Assembly (NCBI GenBank): GCA_034766995.1
Contig: CM068320.1
Location: 10,222,501-10,286,500 of the forward strand
Direction of reading: 5' to 3'
DNA: 64,000 nt
DNA from: Acanthacorydalis orientalis
Taxonomy: Eukaryota > Arthropoda > Insecta > Megaloptera > Corydalidae
The translations under genes and the position numbers were made by a program. Within the stretch, counting starts at the first letter, position 1, and each line of letters opens with the position of its first letter. A model generated the notes under the pieces. The model had not been told where the DNA came from and did no database searches. It was given only the letters and a program-made list of their open reading frames with translations. Shown piece after piece: positions 12,695 through 24,662 of the stretch.

Positions 12695-14206
12695 GGTTAC
12701 TCAAGTCGCATAAACCTCTAAGTCCAAAAAGCAATAAAAGATGTGAAACTGAAGCAATCCCCGGGTCCAGGAGGAATACACCCAGAATTCATAAAACATG
12801 GACCTGAAAAACTGGTAAACATGTTAACATCTTTATTTGGAAAATGTCTGGATGGCAAATAAACGCCATTTGAATGGAGGACTTCCTACATATCAACCAT
12901 CTACAAAAAAGGCGCTAAAGATGATCCAAAAAACTATCGTGGTATAGTTGTCTTACCAACACTAGGAAGAATATATTTCCAAATTCTTAGAAATATATTA
13001 GAGGAGGATATTAAAAACAAGCATCCCGAGGAACAAGCAGGATTCCGGGCTGGAAGATCCACGACAGACAACCTATTTACTTTCAAATAGCGTTGGAAAA
13101 AAGAACTCAACGAAATAGAGAGACACACATAGCCTCTATAGACCTGAAAAAAGCCTATGATAGCGTTTCAGTATCACAATTATGGAAAGAAATGGAAAAG
13201 CTTGGCATAAGATCGACATTAATCCATGCTGTTCAGTTTTACTATAAAAATAATTATGCCGCGGTAAAAATTGGAACATCACTGACGGAATCCTTTAAAA
13301 CAACAAAAGGATTGAGACAGGGATGTTGCCTCTCTCCGACTTTATTTAAATAATACTTAGACCAATCCTTTAAAGGGTGGGCTCATAAATGTAAGAATAT
13401 GGGACTTCAGGTGGGAGACGACAATTTATATACCCTTCATTTTGCTAACGATCAAGTGGTGCTTGCGGAAGACGAACAAGATCCCAGCTATATGGTCAGA
13501 AAGCTGTGTGCAGAATATGGAAAAGCAGGTCTTAAAATAAATCTTAATAAATGCGAATATCTAGAACTAAATGATGACTGCGGAAACCTATCACTTCCTA
13601 CCACTGGAAAACGATAAAAAGAAAAGGCGTAGATAAATCCAAGTACTTAGGAGTGATTTTTAATAAACAAGGAACGAGTAGAGACGAAATCCAAGAAAGA
13701 ATTACCAAAGGCAGAAAGACTATAGGCGCACTCAACCCACTACTATGGGAAAGAAATATTAGAAAAACAACAACGCTTCACTGTACAAAACAATTGTCCA
13801 AAGTATCGTAATATATGGCTCAGAAGTATGGGATCTAAATAAATCAAATAGGAAAAAACTACTAGCCACAGAGATGGCATTTCTGAGAAGAAGCTGCAGA
13901 AGAACGAGACTTGAAAGAGTCAGAAATGCAGACATTAGAAGGGAAATGAATACTGCAGGAGATATCGTTGACGATATTGAGAAGAAACAACTGACACGGT
14001 TCGGACACACAAAAAGAATGGACGAAGTGAGATGGCCAACGAGGATATTAGAGTGGATACCACCAAAAAGGAGAAAGAGAGGACGACCAAGAAGAAGTTG
14101 AAGAGACGACGTGGACGAGGCAATGGAAACAAAAAACCTAGATGAAGAAATGTGCTATGACAGAAAGACTTGGAAACTAGGGACGGAGAGGCGGCGACAG
14201 CCGTAA
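12695..14206 (+). mobile_element. 5'-truncated non-LTR retrotransposon, RTE-like
   Basis: The element covers the reverse transcriptase from its first motifs to the end of the ORF. The endonuclease part is missing, typical of incomplete target-primed reverse transcription. It sits between (TA)n tracts at 12591-12672 and 14213-14261, and there is no poly(A) tail: the 3' end (CAATCCGTTATATATA) runs straight into (TA)n, either a repeat-type tail or the target. The RT wording (SPGPGGI, NYRGIVVL, EEQAGFRAGRSTTDN) suggests the RTE group, but the clade is not certain. Confidence 0.85.
12733..14159 (+). pseudogene. Reverse transcriptase with lost catalytic Asp
   Basis: Order of motifs: SPGPGGIHPEF, then YKKGAKDDPKNYRGIVVLPT, EEQAGFRAGRSTTDNLFTF, motif A ASIDLKKAYDSV (catalytic Asp present), motif B GLRQGCCLSPTLF, motif C LHFANDQVVLAED, and a C-terminal basic region GHTKRMDEVRW...RKRGRPRRS followed by RDDVDEAM. 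Motif C should be YADD or FADD; here the first Asp of the pair is Asn (FAND). In-frame stops occur near 12858, 13088, 13351 and 13615, with frameshifts near 13090 and 13620-13800. The C-terminal RGRPRR...WRDDVDEAM style is common in arthropod non-LTR elements. Confidence 0.85.
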
Positions 14207-14212
14207 ACAATC

Positions 14213-14214
14213 CG

Positions 14215-14269
<55 letters not shown>

Positions 14270-14275
14270 CCATAT
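14213..14275. repeat. (TA)n at the 3' edge of the retrotransposon
   Basis: Begins within a few bases of the retrotransposon 3' end and may be its tail or the remaining half of the target. Confidence 0.9.
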
Positions 14276-15130
14276 TTACATACATTAACAATTAGAAAAA
14301 ATAAATGCAAAAGGTATAAAATGTAGATATAAATGTTGATATTTGTAGGAATTTATAGGAAGTATTTAAAAACCTTTTAAATTCATTATAAACTATTTTT
14401 ATAGATAGTTGATGTTTCTAGTTTTATAGAAGCATAAACTAGTTTCAAATGGGGTCACGAAACAAAATTTATTGAAATAAAGTTCTGCACCAAAGATTGA
14501 ATACTTTAAAGTAAACTTGGATTATAATAATAAACACAATTCTGTCGTCATTATTTCCTCCAGTGAAATAAATACATTTCTGTTATATTTTCAAATCCTT
14601 TAAACAACCTCCGCACCTCGAAATACATATTTCTTTAATTATATTCATTATATTATACAGGAAAGACAAACTAAACATTTCAATGTTAATTGACTTAAAC
14701 ACAAGACATACACAATATTAACAACGTTATCTGAACCTGTGGGAATTACACAGGCAGTTTTCAGATACATTTTAATTATTTGCACAGACTCGTTTCTAAA
14801 GGGATTGCTTACGGAATGATTGAACTTGTGAAGTGTTCTTTGGAACTCGTTTCAGCTCTGCTATTTCATTGTTTCTTTGAATCCGAACCAGTTGAGATAC
14901 AAACATGTTAATGAAAATGATTTTGTTATTTAAACGTCGAATGTTTCGAAGAAGAAATTTTACAAAAGTTTTAAGAGAATTACACGAAGACTGTAAAAAC
15001 CAATTTATAAATTCTTTCCAAAAATCAATAAAACTGTTTAAATTTTGTTTATTAATTATTCTATACAGCTGTAAAGAGAAAAGTTATTTAAAAGATTATT
15101 TTACTAGGAAACACATCATTAACAATTGAG

Positions 15131-15135
<5 letters not shown>
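14276..15135. other. AT-rich DNA, no gene recognised
   Basis: A 74-codon frame at 14905-15129 has no recognisable motif and is likely chance. Confidence 0.45.
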
Positions 15136-15188
<53 letters not shown>

Positions 15189-15202
15189 CATACATACATA
15201 CA
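15136..15202. repeat. (TA)n(TACA)n microsatellite
   Basis: TA run followed by five TACA units. Confidence 0.95.
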
Positions 15203-15458
15203 TTCCAAATTAAAAAAAGATATATTGGTACATTTTTCTATTTAAATCAATTTCAAAATACGTACAGTTTCATATACAATGAGTATTTAATACCGTTATC
15301 TCCACAATGTAACTTAATTTTCTTATCTGTTTTGTAAACGATTAAATAATATTTTAGGAATAATTAAATTAAATTATTGTTCATAATTTATTAAAAATTA
15401 ATTAACTTATAATCTATAAAAGTTCTTTAAAATTTACAATATTGTTAATTTTATAACA

Positions 15459-15605
15459 TTAGGTTGGTGGAAAAATAATTGCGGTTAATGTCCTTCAGAG
15501 TCATATACAAGCTATTTTAAGTGATCCAGAACTGTTGGATGACTAACGGCTAACTTTTGTGCAAGCTCTCGAATTGTTGTGCTCACAAATCAAATACAAG
15601 AATCG
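15459..15605 (-). mobile_element. Hsmar1-like mariner end fragment
   Basis: TTAGGTTGGTGGAAAAATAA begins a clean terminal repeat at 15459. About 145 bp that follow match the 3' region of the other Hsmar1-like copies in inverse orientation (GATTCTGATT is lost, but GCAAGCTCTCGAATTGT is present). Homology stops near 15605, where an unrelated mariner 3' fragment follows. Confidence 0.75.
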
Positions 15606-15639
15606 TGACGTTAATTTTGAATCTTTATTACATTGTTTT

Positions 15640-15880
15640 GCTAGTATTGATTATCCTTTTTTCAAAGTTAAAAAAGCATCGTAAAGATTGGAGTTTTGAA
15701 TCAGATACAAAAATGAAAGAAGCTATAGCCTTCCGATTGAAATCAATCGATCAACTAACAGATTTCCATTTGTACGAAATTGAAAAATTGATTTCGCGCA
15801 GGCAAAAATATATCACAGTAGGTGGCAGTTACATCGAAAAATAAATGTTCATTTCGAAGAATAAAGTTCGCTGTACAAGT
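15640..15880 (+). pseudogene. C-terminal fragment of another mariner transposase
   Basis: An open frame ending at 15844 reads through DFHLYEIEKLISRRQKYITV and GGSYIEK-stop, the layout of a mariner transposase C-terminus (the usual RWQKCI...GGDYFE ending). It carries no catalytic residues. It directly follows an inverted fragment of a different mariner, so the two form a chimera made by nested insertion or deletion. Confidence 0.6.
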
Positions 15881-16689
15881 ACATGTGTGTGTGTGTGTAT
15901 TTATTGCTCATCTCATCGCATTCACAATTTATGAACTAGGAAATCAAATTTATAGGCTTTCCTACGAATGTATTTATTCTGTAATATTCAGGAAAAAAAT
16001 ATTTTCTTATTGATTTTATATTAATCTGTAAAAGGCATCCAGTCATTATTACATATTAATTTTTGACGTTTTATAAAAAAAATAAGCCAGTGTTTGAAAT
16101 AATTAAATTTAATAATAAGATATCTTTTTTTAAAAAAATAATAACAGATATCTTTTTAATAAAGGAAATGATACGTGTGTAAATAATGACCTTATCAAAT
16201 AAAATAATGTAATTTCTCAAGATTTCACATTTTAATACAAGAAAAGTTCTATAAATCGATGCGTAATGTACCTGCACAAGAAATAAAAACTATGATTATT
16301 ATTAGGATAAGTTATATAGTGTAATAATATGGAGTGTTCTAAGCCCATTAATGCTTATGTTTATATTTAGATACAGTAATATTTTTTAAAAGAATCATAA
16401 TATCTCAATGTAAATATTTAAATTCAGATTTATTCTATTTATATTGAAATAATTTTGCTGAAATACTTTTTAGGTAAATTTTATGGCCAACGTGTAGTTT
16501 TTAATTAGATGTGCATCTATGTCTTTACAATTATATCATTGCATGGCAATTATTTGATTAATTTCTCAAGTACTGCAATAGGAATATATTTAAATATTTG
16601 AATGATTTGACAGATTTTGTCTTTATTTATTATTAACACGTATTTTAAAAATTGAACATAATTCGAACAATACTTTTCAAATTAAACTT

Positions 16690-17490
16690 TTAAACTTTTC
16701 AAATTAGCATAGCCGAAATTTCATCCAGAAGAAATGCGTTGCTCGCGTTCTACAGATGTTTGAAGTATGTATTGTAGCAGTTGCAAAAAAAAATGTAAAA
16801 AACGAGCAGGCCTTTTCGCGTTAATTTGTCACTGTGGATGAAACATGGATCCACCACTACACACCAGAGTCGAAACAGCAGTCAAAGAAATGGACAACGA
16901 CTGGTGAAAGTGCGCCGAAAAAGGCGAAGACTGTTTGTTGACTGGGAAGGTGATGGCCACTTTTTTTTGGGATTCCCAAAGAAGCATCCTAATTGACTAC
17001 TTAATAAAGGGAAAAATGATAATAGAACCCTAATATGTAACATTATCGAATCGTTTGAAAGAAGAATTGAAACGAAAACGACCAAGATTGGCACACAAAA
17101 AAGTGTTCGTTCACCAGAACAACGTACCATCCCACAAATCGACCGTCGTAATGGCAAAATTTCACGAATTAGGCTTCAAATTGATAACTTATCCACCCTA
17201 ATCTCTAGAATTGGCCCTGTGCGGCTTCTTCCTTTTCCCAAACTTTAAAATTTGGCTCGGTGGGAAGAAATTCTCGTGGAATGAGGATGTAGTCACAGCC
17301 GTCGATGGGTATTTTGCAGGCTTTGAGAAAATCTACTTTTTCGATGGGATGAAAAAATTAAAAACTCGCAGGAACAACTGTATAACTTTCAATGGAAACT
17401 ATGTTGAGAAATAAAATCGATTTTTTTTAAAAAAAAACGGTGATTAACTGGATTTTTTTTACCATACGTATCAAACGACCTTCGTACAGC
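16690..17490 (+). mobile_element. Irritans-like mariner relic, 5' truncated
   Basis: The relic runs from degraded helix-turn-helix linker sequence to the 3' end near CAAACGACCTTCGTA. Terminal repeats are not paired because the 5' third is missing. It differs in sequence from the other mariner lineages in this window. Confidence 0.75.
16720..17414 (+). pseudogene. Irritans-like mariner transposase, inactivated
   Basis: Three-frame reading gives the catalytic domain in pieces: FVTVDETWIHHYTPESKQQS, then TGESAPKKAKTV, RLKEELKRKRPRLAHKKVF, HQNNVPSHKS, and LCGFFLFPNFKIWLGGKKF ending GNYVEK-stop at 17414. The first catalytic Asp remains (VDETW). The second is Asn (HQNN where HQDN is normal) and the third is lost (the PYSPDLAPCD block reads SLELALCG). 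Several stops and frameshifts also interrupt it. It is a molecular fossil. Confidence 0.85.
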
Positions 17491-19092
17491 GTAATGTATT
17501 TCACGAAATACCAAATAAAAAACTATGTACATTAATGTATTAATATAATTTGGTTACGAATTGGAGTTTATTTTCAGAACAAAATTACTTAAACAGTATG
17601 AAAACTCATGTAATATTTACGCTTGGAAGAATTATTGATAGCGTTTATGTAATGTTTTTTTAAAAAATAGATGGAATTCATAAGAAGATATCATTATACT
17701 CGAACGAGAGATCAACTTTACTTCTATACATAATAAAATTGTGTAAATAATGAAACTCTTATGTACTTAAATTGTAGGTGCAGCATTAGGAAGGAATTTT
17801 ATTTAATTCTTCATTTTATAAATTACAGTACTTATAATATTTTTATAAAATTATATTTTTTTGCTGATGCTCGATATAACTGATCCGTTTTTCTCTTGCT
17901 TAATTGGAATAGGATTCAACAAGCATGTCATCTGTTTATATTGACTTTTTTCCTTATTGGTATCTTTTTCGGGGTGGTAAGCGTTTTATAATCAAGATAC
18001 TCTATGTTTTTTATTGTTGTGTTAATCAAAGTGACGATTTATTTTCCATGTGTGTTATTATGTTTAATAGATTTTGGTTGTATGAATGTGATAACCAGAT
18101 TTGTATAGAATGAGACGATTGTCTCCATTATGACATCTCGGCATCAAAGGGGCTGTGCTGCAAAGTTACATAAATATAAAATAAAAATAATTAGGCAAAT
18201 AATGCTTAATTCATAAATATTAATCTGGCCTGACGAAGACTATTAATAAATATTTGAATATGGCTACAAAAAACAAACACTAACTCGAGAAATATTTACT
18301 TACAATAATGGAATCTGATGTTTAACCGAAGATAAAAAAAATGATAGCACTGTGTTCTTCTATAAAATAATTATAAGCTATATAAGACAGGTTGATTAAC
18401 ACAGAAAATATAAAAGATGTCATTTCATTAGTAATTAAGAAAAACCAACATGTGTGACAATCACACCGTGTCTCCGTGTCTATTAAAATTATGCTTATTA
18501 AATTATTATATTTCTATTTGCTTACCTACTGTCACTTTTGCAAGTATTCATACACCTCAAATAAAATTTACTTTCGGTTTATTCATATATTTAAATTGAA
18601 AACTATATAAAAAAGTTCAATAATAATTGCACGAAACTGTTCTTTTGAGTTGAATTAATATTAAGTCTTACATCCATGCATTAAAGATGTTTAAGTTACG
18701 ATTGAATACTACACATTCCTTACTTTAAATCAAAAACAACTATGTTCTAAATAGATGATATATGACGAATATATGAAATAATATACTTCTGAACAATATA
18801 AATTACCCCAAACAATGAAATATAACACAATCATCATTAAAAAAATATTATATTCTTATTACAAATAAATTCAATTACAAATAAAATTTAGATATTTTTT
18901 TCTTTGTCTAAGCGTTGACACAATTTTTATATCATTTTGTATATAAGGTCGAATTTTCATAGCACATTTTTTACAATAAAAAGGTAATAAACTATAATAC
19001 AATTTTAAAAATATTCGTGAAACTTTACTATTTTTCAAATAGTTAAGTCTCACGATTTCAAAATAATACATTATCTTCAATGCATGTGAAGG

Positions 19093-19093
<1 letters not shown>
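17491..19093. other. AT-rich DNA, no gene recognised
   Basis: No terminal repeat or conserved frame noticed. Confidence 0.5.
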
Positions 19094-19154
<61 letters not shown>

Positions 19155-19262
19155 TACATATATATGTATATATATACATATGTATATATATATATATATG
19201 TATATATGTATATATATATATATACATATGTATATATATGTATGTGTATATATATATATATA
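19094..19262. repeat. Interrupted (TA)n array
   Basis: TA runs separated by TATG and CATA units over 170 bp. Confidence 0.95.
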
Positions 19263-19363
19263 TCACAAAATGCTGAAAAAAATAAACTGATGATACAGTA
19301 AATTCACTGCATAATTTATAAAGTAGATAATATATATTTGGCCTCATTTTAAGTGATGATACT

Positions 19364-19404
19364 TATATATGTATATATAAATATATACATACATACATAA
19401 ATAC

Positions 19405-19467
<63 letters not shown>
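19364..19467. repeat. (CATA)n(TA)n compound microsatellite
   Basis: CATA tetramers pass into pure TA. Confidence 0.95.
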
Positions 19468-19471
<4 letters not shown>

Positions 19472-20262
19472 CCATTATCAATTTAAAAATTATTTAGCAA
19501 TTAATTAATTTTCATGCAAATTAAATACAATACAATTTAAACAGTATCAAAATAAATACATCTCAAAAAATAACTACGGTTTTAGTATTAAATAATGAAC
19601 AATGTACTGTAATAATAAATAATGAAATATTCATAAACCATAAAACTAATGTAAAGCACTACTGCTCGAAACGCATGCGAATGCAATGCAATATCATTAA
19701 AAGTAAAGAAAAAAAAAACTAACTACTGATTAATCGGTATGATATGAGTTATTCTACTACATTGAAATAAATGTTCATGTATATTTGATATATGTTGAAA
19801 TCGATATACAAACAAACATGGAAACAACTGTTTGTACAGCGCATTCATTTAAATTAGTAGAATAAAAAAAAACTGATGCGATTGATGCGTGTTGTTTCGT
19901 GATTATTTCAAGTGCAAAACGTGTTAATTCACTAGGGTCGTATGAATCAAATACTAAGGTCTAAACACACATCATATTAGACTGAGTACATACGATCTGT
20001 CGAGAATAGTTTCCGTTTCCTTGAATCTGTAAAATAGGATTGTAAACATTAATAATTGTTATCAGTTAAATTATGTGGAGCTCTGGTAACCTTATTGTCG
20101 ACTATTTAAGAATATTTTAATAAGCATACGTGTCATGTATGTTTCTTAATAAAGTCAGAATTATTTACCAGTACCTACATGTATTTATAAATTCAGTGTG
20201 ATGCGACTCGTTTAAATATGTTTAAAACACATTTTTTAGTATATAAATTCGATTGGATTGTT
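19468..20262. other. AT-rich DNA, no gene recognised
   Basis: A mildly GC-richer part at 19880-20100 shows no convincing frame. Confidence 0.5.
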
Positions 20263-20334
20263 TAATATATATATGTATGTATATTTATATATATATATAT
20301 ATATTTATATGTATATTTATATTGAGAAATATAA

Positions 20335-20366
<32 letters not shown>

Positions 20367-20367
20367 T

Positions 20368-20420
<53 letters not shown>

Positions 20421-20459
20421 ATATATATATATTTACATATATATAAATATATATATATA

Positions 20460-20498
<39 letters not shown>

Positions 20499-20500
20499 AC

Positions 20501-20562
<62 letters not shown>

Positions 20563-20610
20563 ATATATTTATGTATATATATATATATATATGTATATTT
20601 ACATATATAT

Positions 20611-20702
<92 letters not shown>

Positions 20703-20790
20703 CTATATATATACATATATATATATCTCTATATATATATATCTATATATGTATGTATATATATATGTACATACATATATGTGTGTGTAA
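20263..20790. repeat. Long interrupted (TA)n array, over 500 bp
   Basis: Largest microsatellite in the window: TA runs broken by TTTA, TACA, TGTA and TCTA units. Such a tract can form cruciforms and is a likely fragile or length-variable site. Frames of up to 143 codons over it are artefacts. Confidence 0.95.
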
Positions 20791-21063
20791 TTATTATTTT
20801 TCAAGTTTCTATACTTACAAACATATTTAACTTTTTGATTTAACAAAGTCAATTTTAACTTTAACGGTTTTCAAATTATTCAGTATTTTTCTAGACAAGC
20901 TGTAAGAAAAAAAATTGTTGAGGATAAATGTTAAGTATATAATTTTGAATCAGTTCTGGTGGAGATTAACTGATATTTTTGTTTGTTCGACTTTGACAAT
21001 ACGTTGTAAATACATAATTACAATGTTGTACATAATATAAAGAAATAAATGTGGAAATACATG

Positions 21064-21569
21064 TACCGTATATCATGGATCTTAAGGCGACACGTATGAC
21101 GAGGTCGAAATTTTAAGATAAAATTTATACATTTATCATAGATTGATCGTATAAGACGAACTTAAATTGAACACCTCTTTCACATGTTATAATACAATTT
21201 TATGTCCAAAATCGAAATTATAGGAAACACATTTTTCGATTTAAAATTTCAAAAATGAAATTTTCGGGGAATCACGTTATTTTGATATTGTATTAAAACA
21301 ACGTGGACGGGTTATATCAAGGAGGCTATGATTGTGTTTTATTTTTTTTTTAAATATTTAAAACGAATTATTCAATGAATTCATGTTATATACCAAAGTT
21401 CCAGTTCCTTCTTTTTTAAAAAAAATAATTTAATTTCTATATAAGCACAATAAATAGTTCATGTTATTTTAAAGTTTCTGTTCTTGTATTGGACGTATAA
21501 GACGACCCTCTATTTTTTGAAGAACTTTTTGTGTTTTAAGGGTCGCTTCATACGCCGAGAATACGGTAT
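21064..21569. mobile_element. Unclassified inverted-repeat element
   Basis: TACCGTATATCATGGATCTT at 21064 faces AGAATACGGTA at 21559-21568, and GGCGACACGTATGACGAGG inside the left end is partly matched in inverse by GGTCGCTTCATACGCC at the right. CGTATAAGACGA occurs in both halves (about 21148 and 21495). About 505 bp long, with no coding capacity. The CGTATAAGACG-type ends recall a DNA transposon group I cannot name with certainty. Confidence 0.55.
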
Positions 21570-22200
21570 ATTCGTCATAAAATAAAGTGTTATTATGAAA
21601 GTAATATTTTCTTTAAAATTATATTTCTTCAGTTTATTTATTATAATTAGTTCTTTCTAGCGTTTCTGTCTATTTAAATTCAAATCATGTCGAATTAAAA
21701 TTTAAGTAAAAAGATCATAATTTTTAGTTTATTTTTTTCGTAAATGTTATTGTCTAATATTTTTAGAATATAATTAGATTCTCTTCTAAAACTAAATCAT
21801 TGATATAAGGTATAAATAGATTTAACATTCATTACAGGTATTTGATGTATCGTTAGTCATTACAGACACCTGCTTTTTTTATGTTTGTAGAATGATAGTA
21901 GTATGTAGAAGTTGAGTTGGTACAGACTTGTTCATTTGGATTGTTCATTGGAATATTAAAATATACTACAATGTATGTTAAAATCAAATGAAGATCAAAC
22001 TTTATGACGACAATAAGTTCAAAAATATGATTTCTGGAAATAACATCGTATTTTGTTAGTAATTATAATAGATATATTTAAATATAGCAGTAGTTTTTTT
22101 TGTGGGATTATAGTTTCAGTAAATTCATAATGTATTTACATATTATTGAATACATTTTAAGACATTTTCAAATTTCGCGACAAATATATATATATATATA

Positions 22201-23475
22201 TTGGGTGTTGGAATTAATTCGTAGCGTTTTCTTCATGAAAAAAGATCGTTTATTTTGAATGAAATTGAAAAAACATATCATTCAAAGTATTGTCCATCGT
22301 TAGCCACTACTGTTTCCAATCTTTTGGGAAGGAGACGAAACCACGTCGGAAGAACGCCTCGTCTTTAGATGCAATCCACGAATCAATCCATTTTTTACAA
22401 TCTTCATAAGAAGTGAGCTTTTGCCCAGACAGGCCATGACTCATCGACCGAAACAAGTGGTAATCAGAAGGAGCAACATCTGGAGAATACGGCGGGTGGG
22501 GTAGGACTTCCCGTTTGAGCGTTTCCAAATATGTTTTGACCGATTTTGCGACGTGCGGACGAGCATTGTCGTGCTGCAAAATCACTTTGTCTTTCAAAGT
22601 ATTCCGGCTGTTTTTCCTTCGATGAACGGCTCAGGCGCATCAATTGTAGTCGGTAGCGATCCCCAGTGATGGTTTCATTCGATTTGAGCAGCTCATAGTA
22701 GATCACACCCTTATGATCCCACCAAATACAGAGCATGGGCTTGGATCCATGGATATTTGGCTTCACCGCTGGTGTCGATGGTTGGCTGGGCTTAACCCAT
22801 GACTTTCTGCACTTAGGATTGTCGTAATTGATCCACTTTTCATCGCATGTGACAATTCGATGCGAAAATTTCTTCCTTTTATCCCGTTGAAGCTGCAGTT
22901 CACAGGTAGAAAAACGCCTTTCAACGTCCCTCGGTTTCAATTCGTATGGGACACGATTTCCATACTTTTGGATTATTCCCATGGCTTTAAGGCGTTTTTC
23001 TACCGTTGACAAATCAACTTCCAACGATTCAGACATTTCTTGAAGTGTCTGACATGGGTCTTTATTGAACAATGCCTCCAATTCTTCATCGTCGAACTTT
23101 TTCGGCTGTCCAGGTCGTTTCTTGTCTTCCAAGTCGAAATCACCACTTTTAAAACGTGCAAACCACTTTCGACATGTTTGCTCAGTTAGAGAATGGTCAC
23201 CATAAACTTCCACTAAAATATGATGACATTTGCCAGCACTTTTTTTCATGTTAAAGTAATGAAGTAAAACTTCCCGCAAAAACAATTCATCCGGCACGAA
23301 ATTCGACATATTCGATAAAGTACAAAGTGTTGTTATTTACGCTTCAACCAAATGACATACTGAAATTGACTCCTAAGGACAGTTGTTTTACGGGGAATAT
23401 TTGGTTAAAAGGAACAATGGAATAATGTACTATCTACGCCATCTCTTGTAAAACGCTATGAATTAATTTTAACAC

Positions 23476-23479
<4 letters not shown>
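22201..23479 (-). mobile_element. Near-complete mariner element (1.28 kb) in a (TA)n tract
   Basis: A 1279-bp Tc1/mariner transposon has 30-bp terminal inverted repeats (22201-22230 and 23450-23479, 27 of 30 matching, starting TTGGGTGTT) and is flanked by TA on both sides, the mariner target site. It sits inside a (TA)n microsatellite (22184-22200 and 23480-23521). The transposase runs on the minus strand and keeps all three catalytic Asp residues, but it has two frameshifts. This is the least decayed transposon in the window. Confidence 0.95.
22278..23309 (-). pseudogene. Mariner DD34D transposase with two compensating frameshifts
   Basis: The transposase starts MSNFVPDELFLREVLLHYF at 23309 and ends at a TGA at 22278-22280, about 344 codons, the normal mariner length. 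The N-terminal paired-type helix-turn-helix covers roughly residues 1-110, including the CRKWFARFKSGDFDLEDK segment, and the mariner linker motif appears as YELKPRD. Catalytic residues are visible as VTCDEKW, LQHDNARPH and YSPDVAPSD, with 34 residues between the second and third Asp. The frame changes by +1 near 22600 and back by -1 near 22307, so the reading frame at the end matches the start. The sequence is closest in style to the mellifera-type mariners of insects (inference from recalled families). As it stands the protein would be truncated after about 240 authentic residues. Confidence 0.93.
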
Positions 23480-23524
<45 letters not shown>

Positions 23525-24076
23525 TCTTCTTAAGAATAGAAACTCACATTCTCGTCATTTTATCCTCAACGTGGCCGTCTGCTGTCATCTAGCGAATGTG
23601 GTGTATAAGGAAATTTTCTTAATGGATGGGTTTCAAGTTTAATTCATTAAGTTTCCTTCTTAGGTATTTTTTATGTTTAAATACATTATGTTGTAAAAAC
23701 CAATGAAAAGTTTTTTTTCTATGTTTCTTTTTATTTTTTCGCCAATATTGACGAGCTATACATACATTTTGATGTATGTTCTAAAAAAAGAAATGAACGA
23801 TATCAGTAGAAAAAATATGTACTTAGTACCATTTTAAAAATATTATCAAAAGAGTTCATATTTTTCTTAATACGTTAAATATTTTATTAATGACTATAAA
23901 TGTCAATTATTCTTTCAAAATAATTCTTTAATTATTATTATTTTCACTTATGTAGCACTTAAAGGTAACATTGAGAATATTATTGTTTTTTCATAGAAAA
24001 AATCTTTAATTTTTAATTGATGTACATTAACTATAATAAAATATACATCCTTTTAATTTGGAAAATAAAAGTATAT

Positions 24077-24079
24077 ACG

Positions 24080-24122
<43 letters not shown>
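24077..24122. repeat. (TA)n microsatellite
   Basis: TA run of about 46 bp with a single early TG. Confidence 0.95.
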
Positions 24123-24124
<2 letters not shown>

Positions 24125-24521
24125 GTAGAAATCGAATTTGATAATTATTTAAGTATAGTATTGCCAAAACTAAATTATTTCAAAAGCTCGACTTCTAATA
24201 ATTTTTTATAGCGAAAAAATTGTAAAAATTGGTTCAGTTATACAGTAACAGTATTTTCAAAAAAAGGAAGAAAATAAGTTGAGTATACTCTTTTATTACC
24301 ATTAAGATAAAATGAAGTTATGCAAAGTTATAGCTCGACATATATTATGTATAATAAGTAAAAATAAAATATGTTCAGTAATAGATTTAGAAAACACTAA
24401 GACAAAAATTATATAATAACCCCTAATTCTCATTTTTGTTATCAGGGTAACTGTAGTAAAAAAATTATACGATCTGAACAAAACTCTCCATTGAATAATT
24501 TTTAATTATCTTTTTTAAAGT

Positions 24522-24662
24522 AATGAAAAACGTAAATCCGTTCTATATTCATATGAAAGCTCTATTGAAGAGCCAGTACGAGGAATGAGAAGAAAATCAA
24601 AAAAACAAAGGTCAGGACGAAACGTAAATAACGACAGTGGATTTTCGTCCGCAATCCATTAG
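24522..24662 (+). CDS. Unrecognised short coding-like segment
   Basis: A GC-elevated stretch reads 46 codons to a TAG: NEKRKSVLYSYESSIEEPVR followed by a basic MRRKSKKQRSGR and NVNNDSGFSSAIH. A pyrimidine-rich TATCTTTTTTAAAG just before 24521 would serve as an acceptor, so it could be a terminal exon on the plus strand or an exonised fragment. I recognise no family. The composition stands out from the surroundings, but the length is too short for confidence. Confidence 0.22.
   Translation, partial: NEKRKSVLYSYESSIEEPVRGMRRKSKKQRSGRNVNNDSGFSSAIH

Noticed and set aside
13935..14291. 118-codon minus-strand ORF
   Set aside because: It is antisense to the retrotransposon C-terminal region (GRPRRS) and then runs into (TA)n.
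14905..15129. 74-codon ORF with Arg-rich start
   Set aside because: No motif, no splice or expression signal, and TA-driven composition.
20285..20843. Overlapping frames of up to 143 codons of Tyr-Ile repeats
   Set aside because: They are translations of a (TA)n array, occur on both strands and have no non-repeat sequence.
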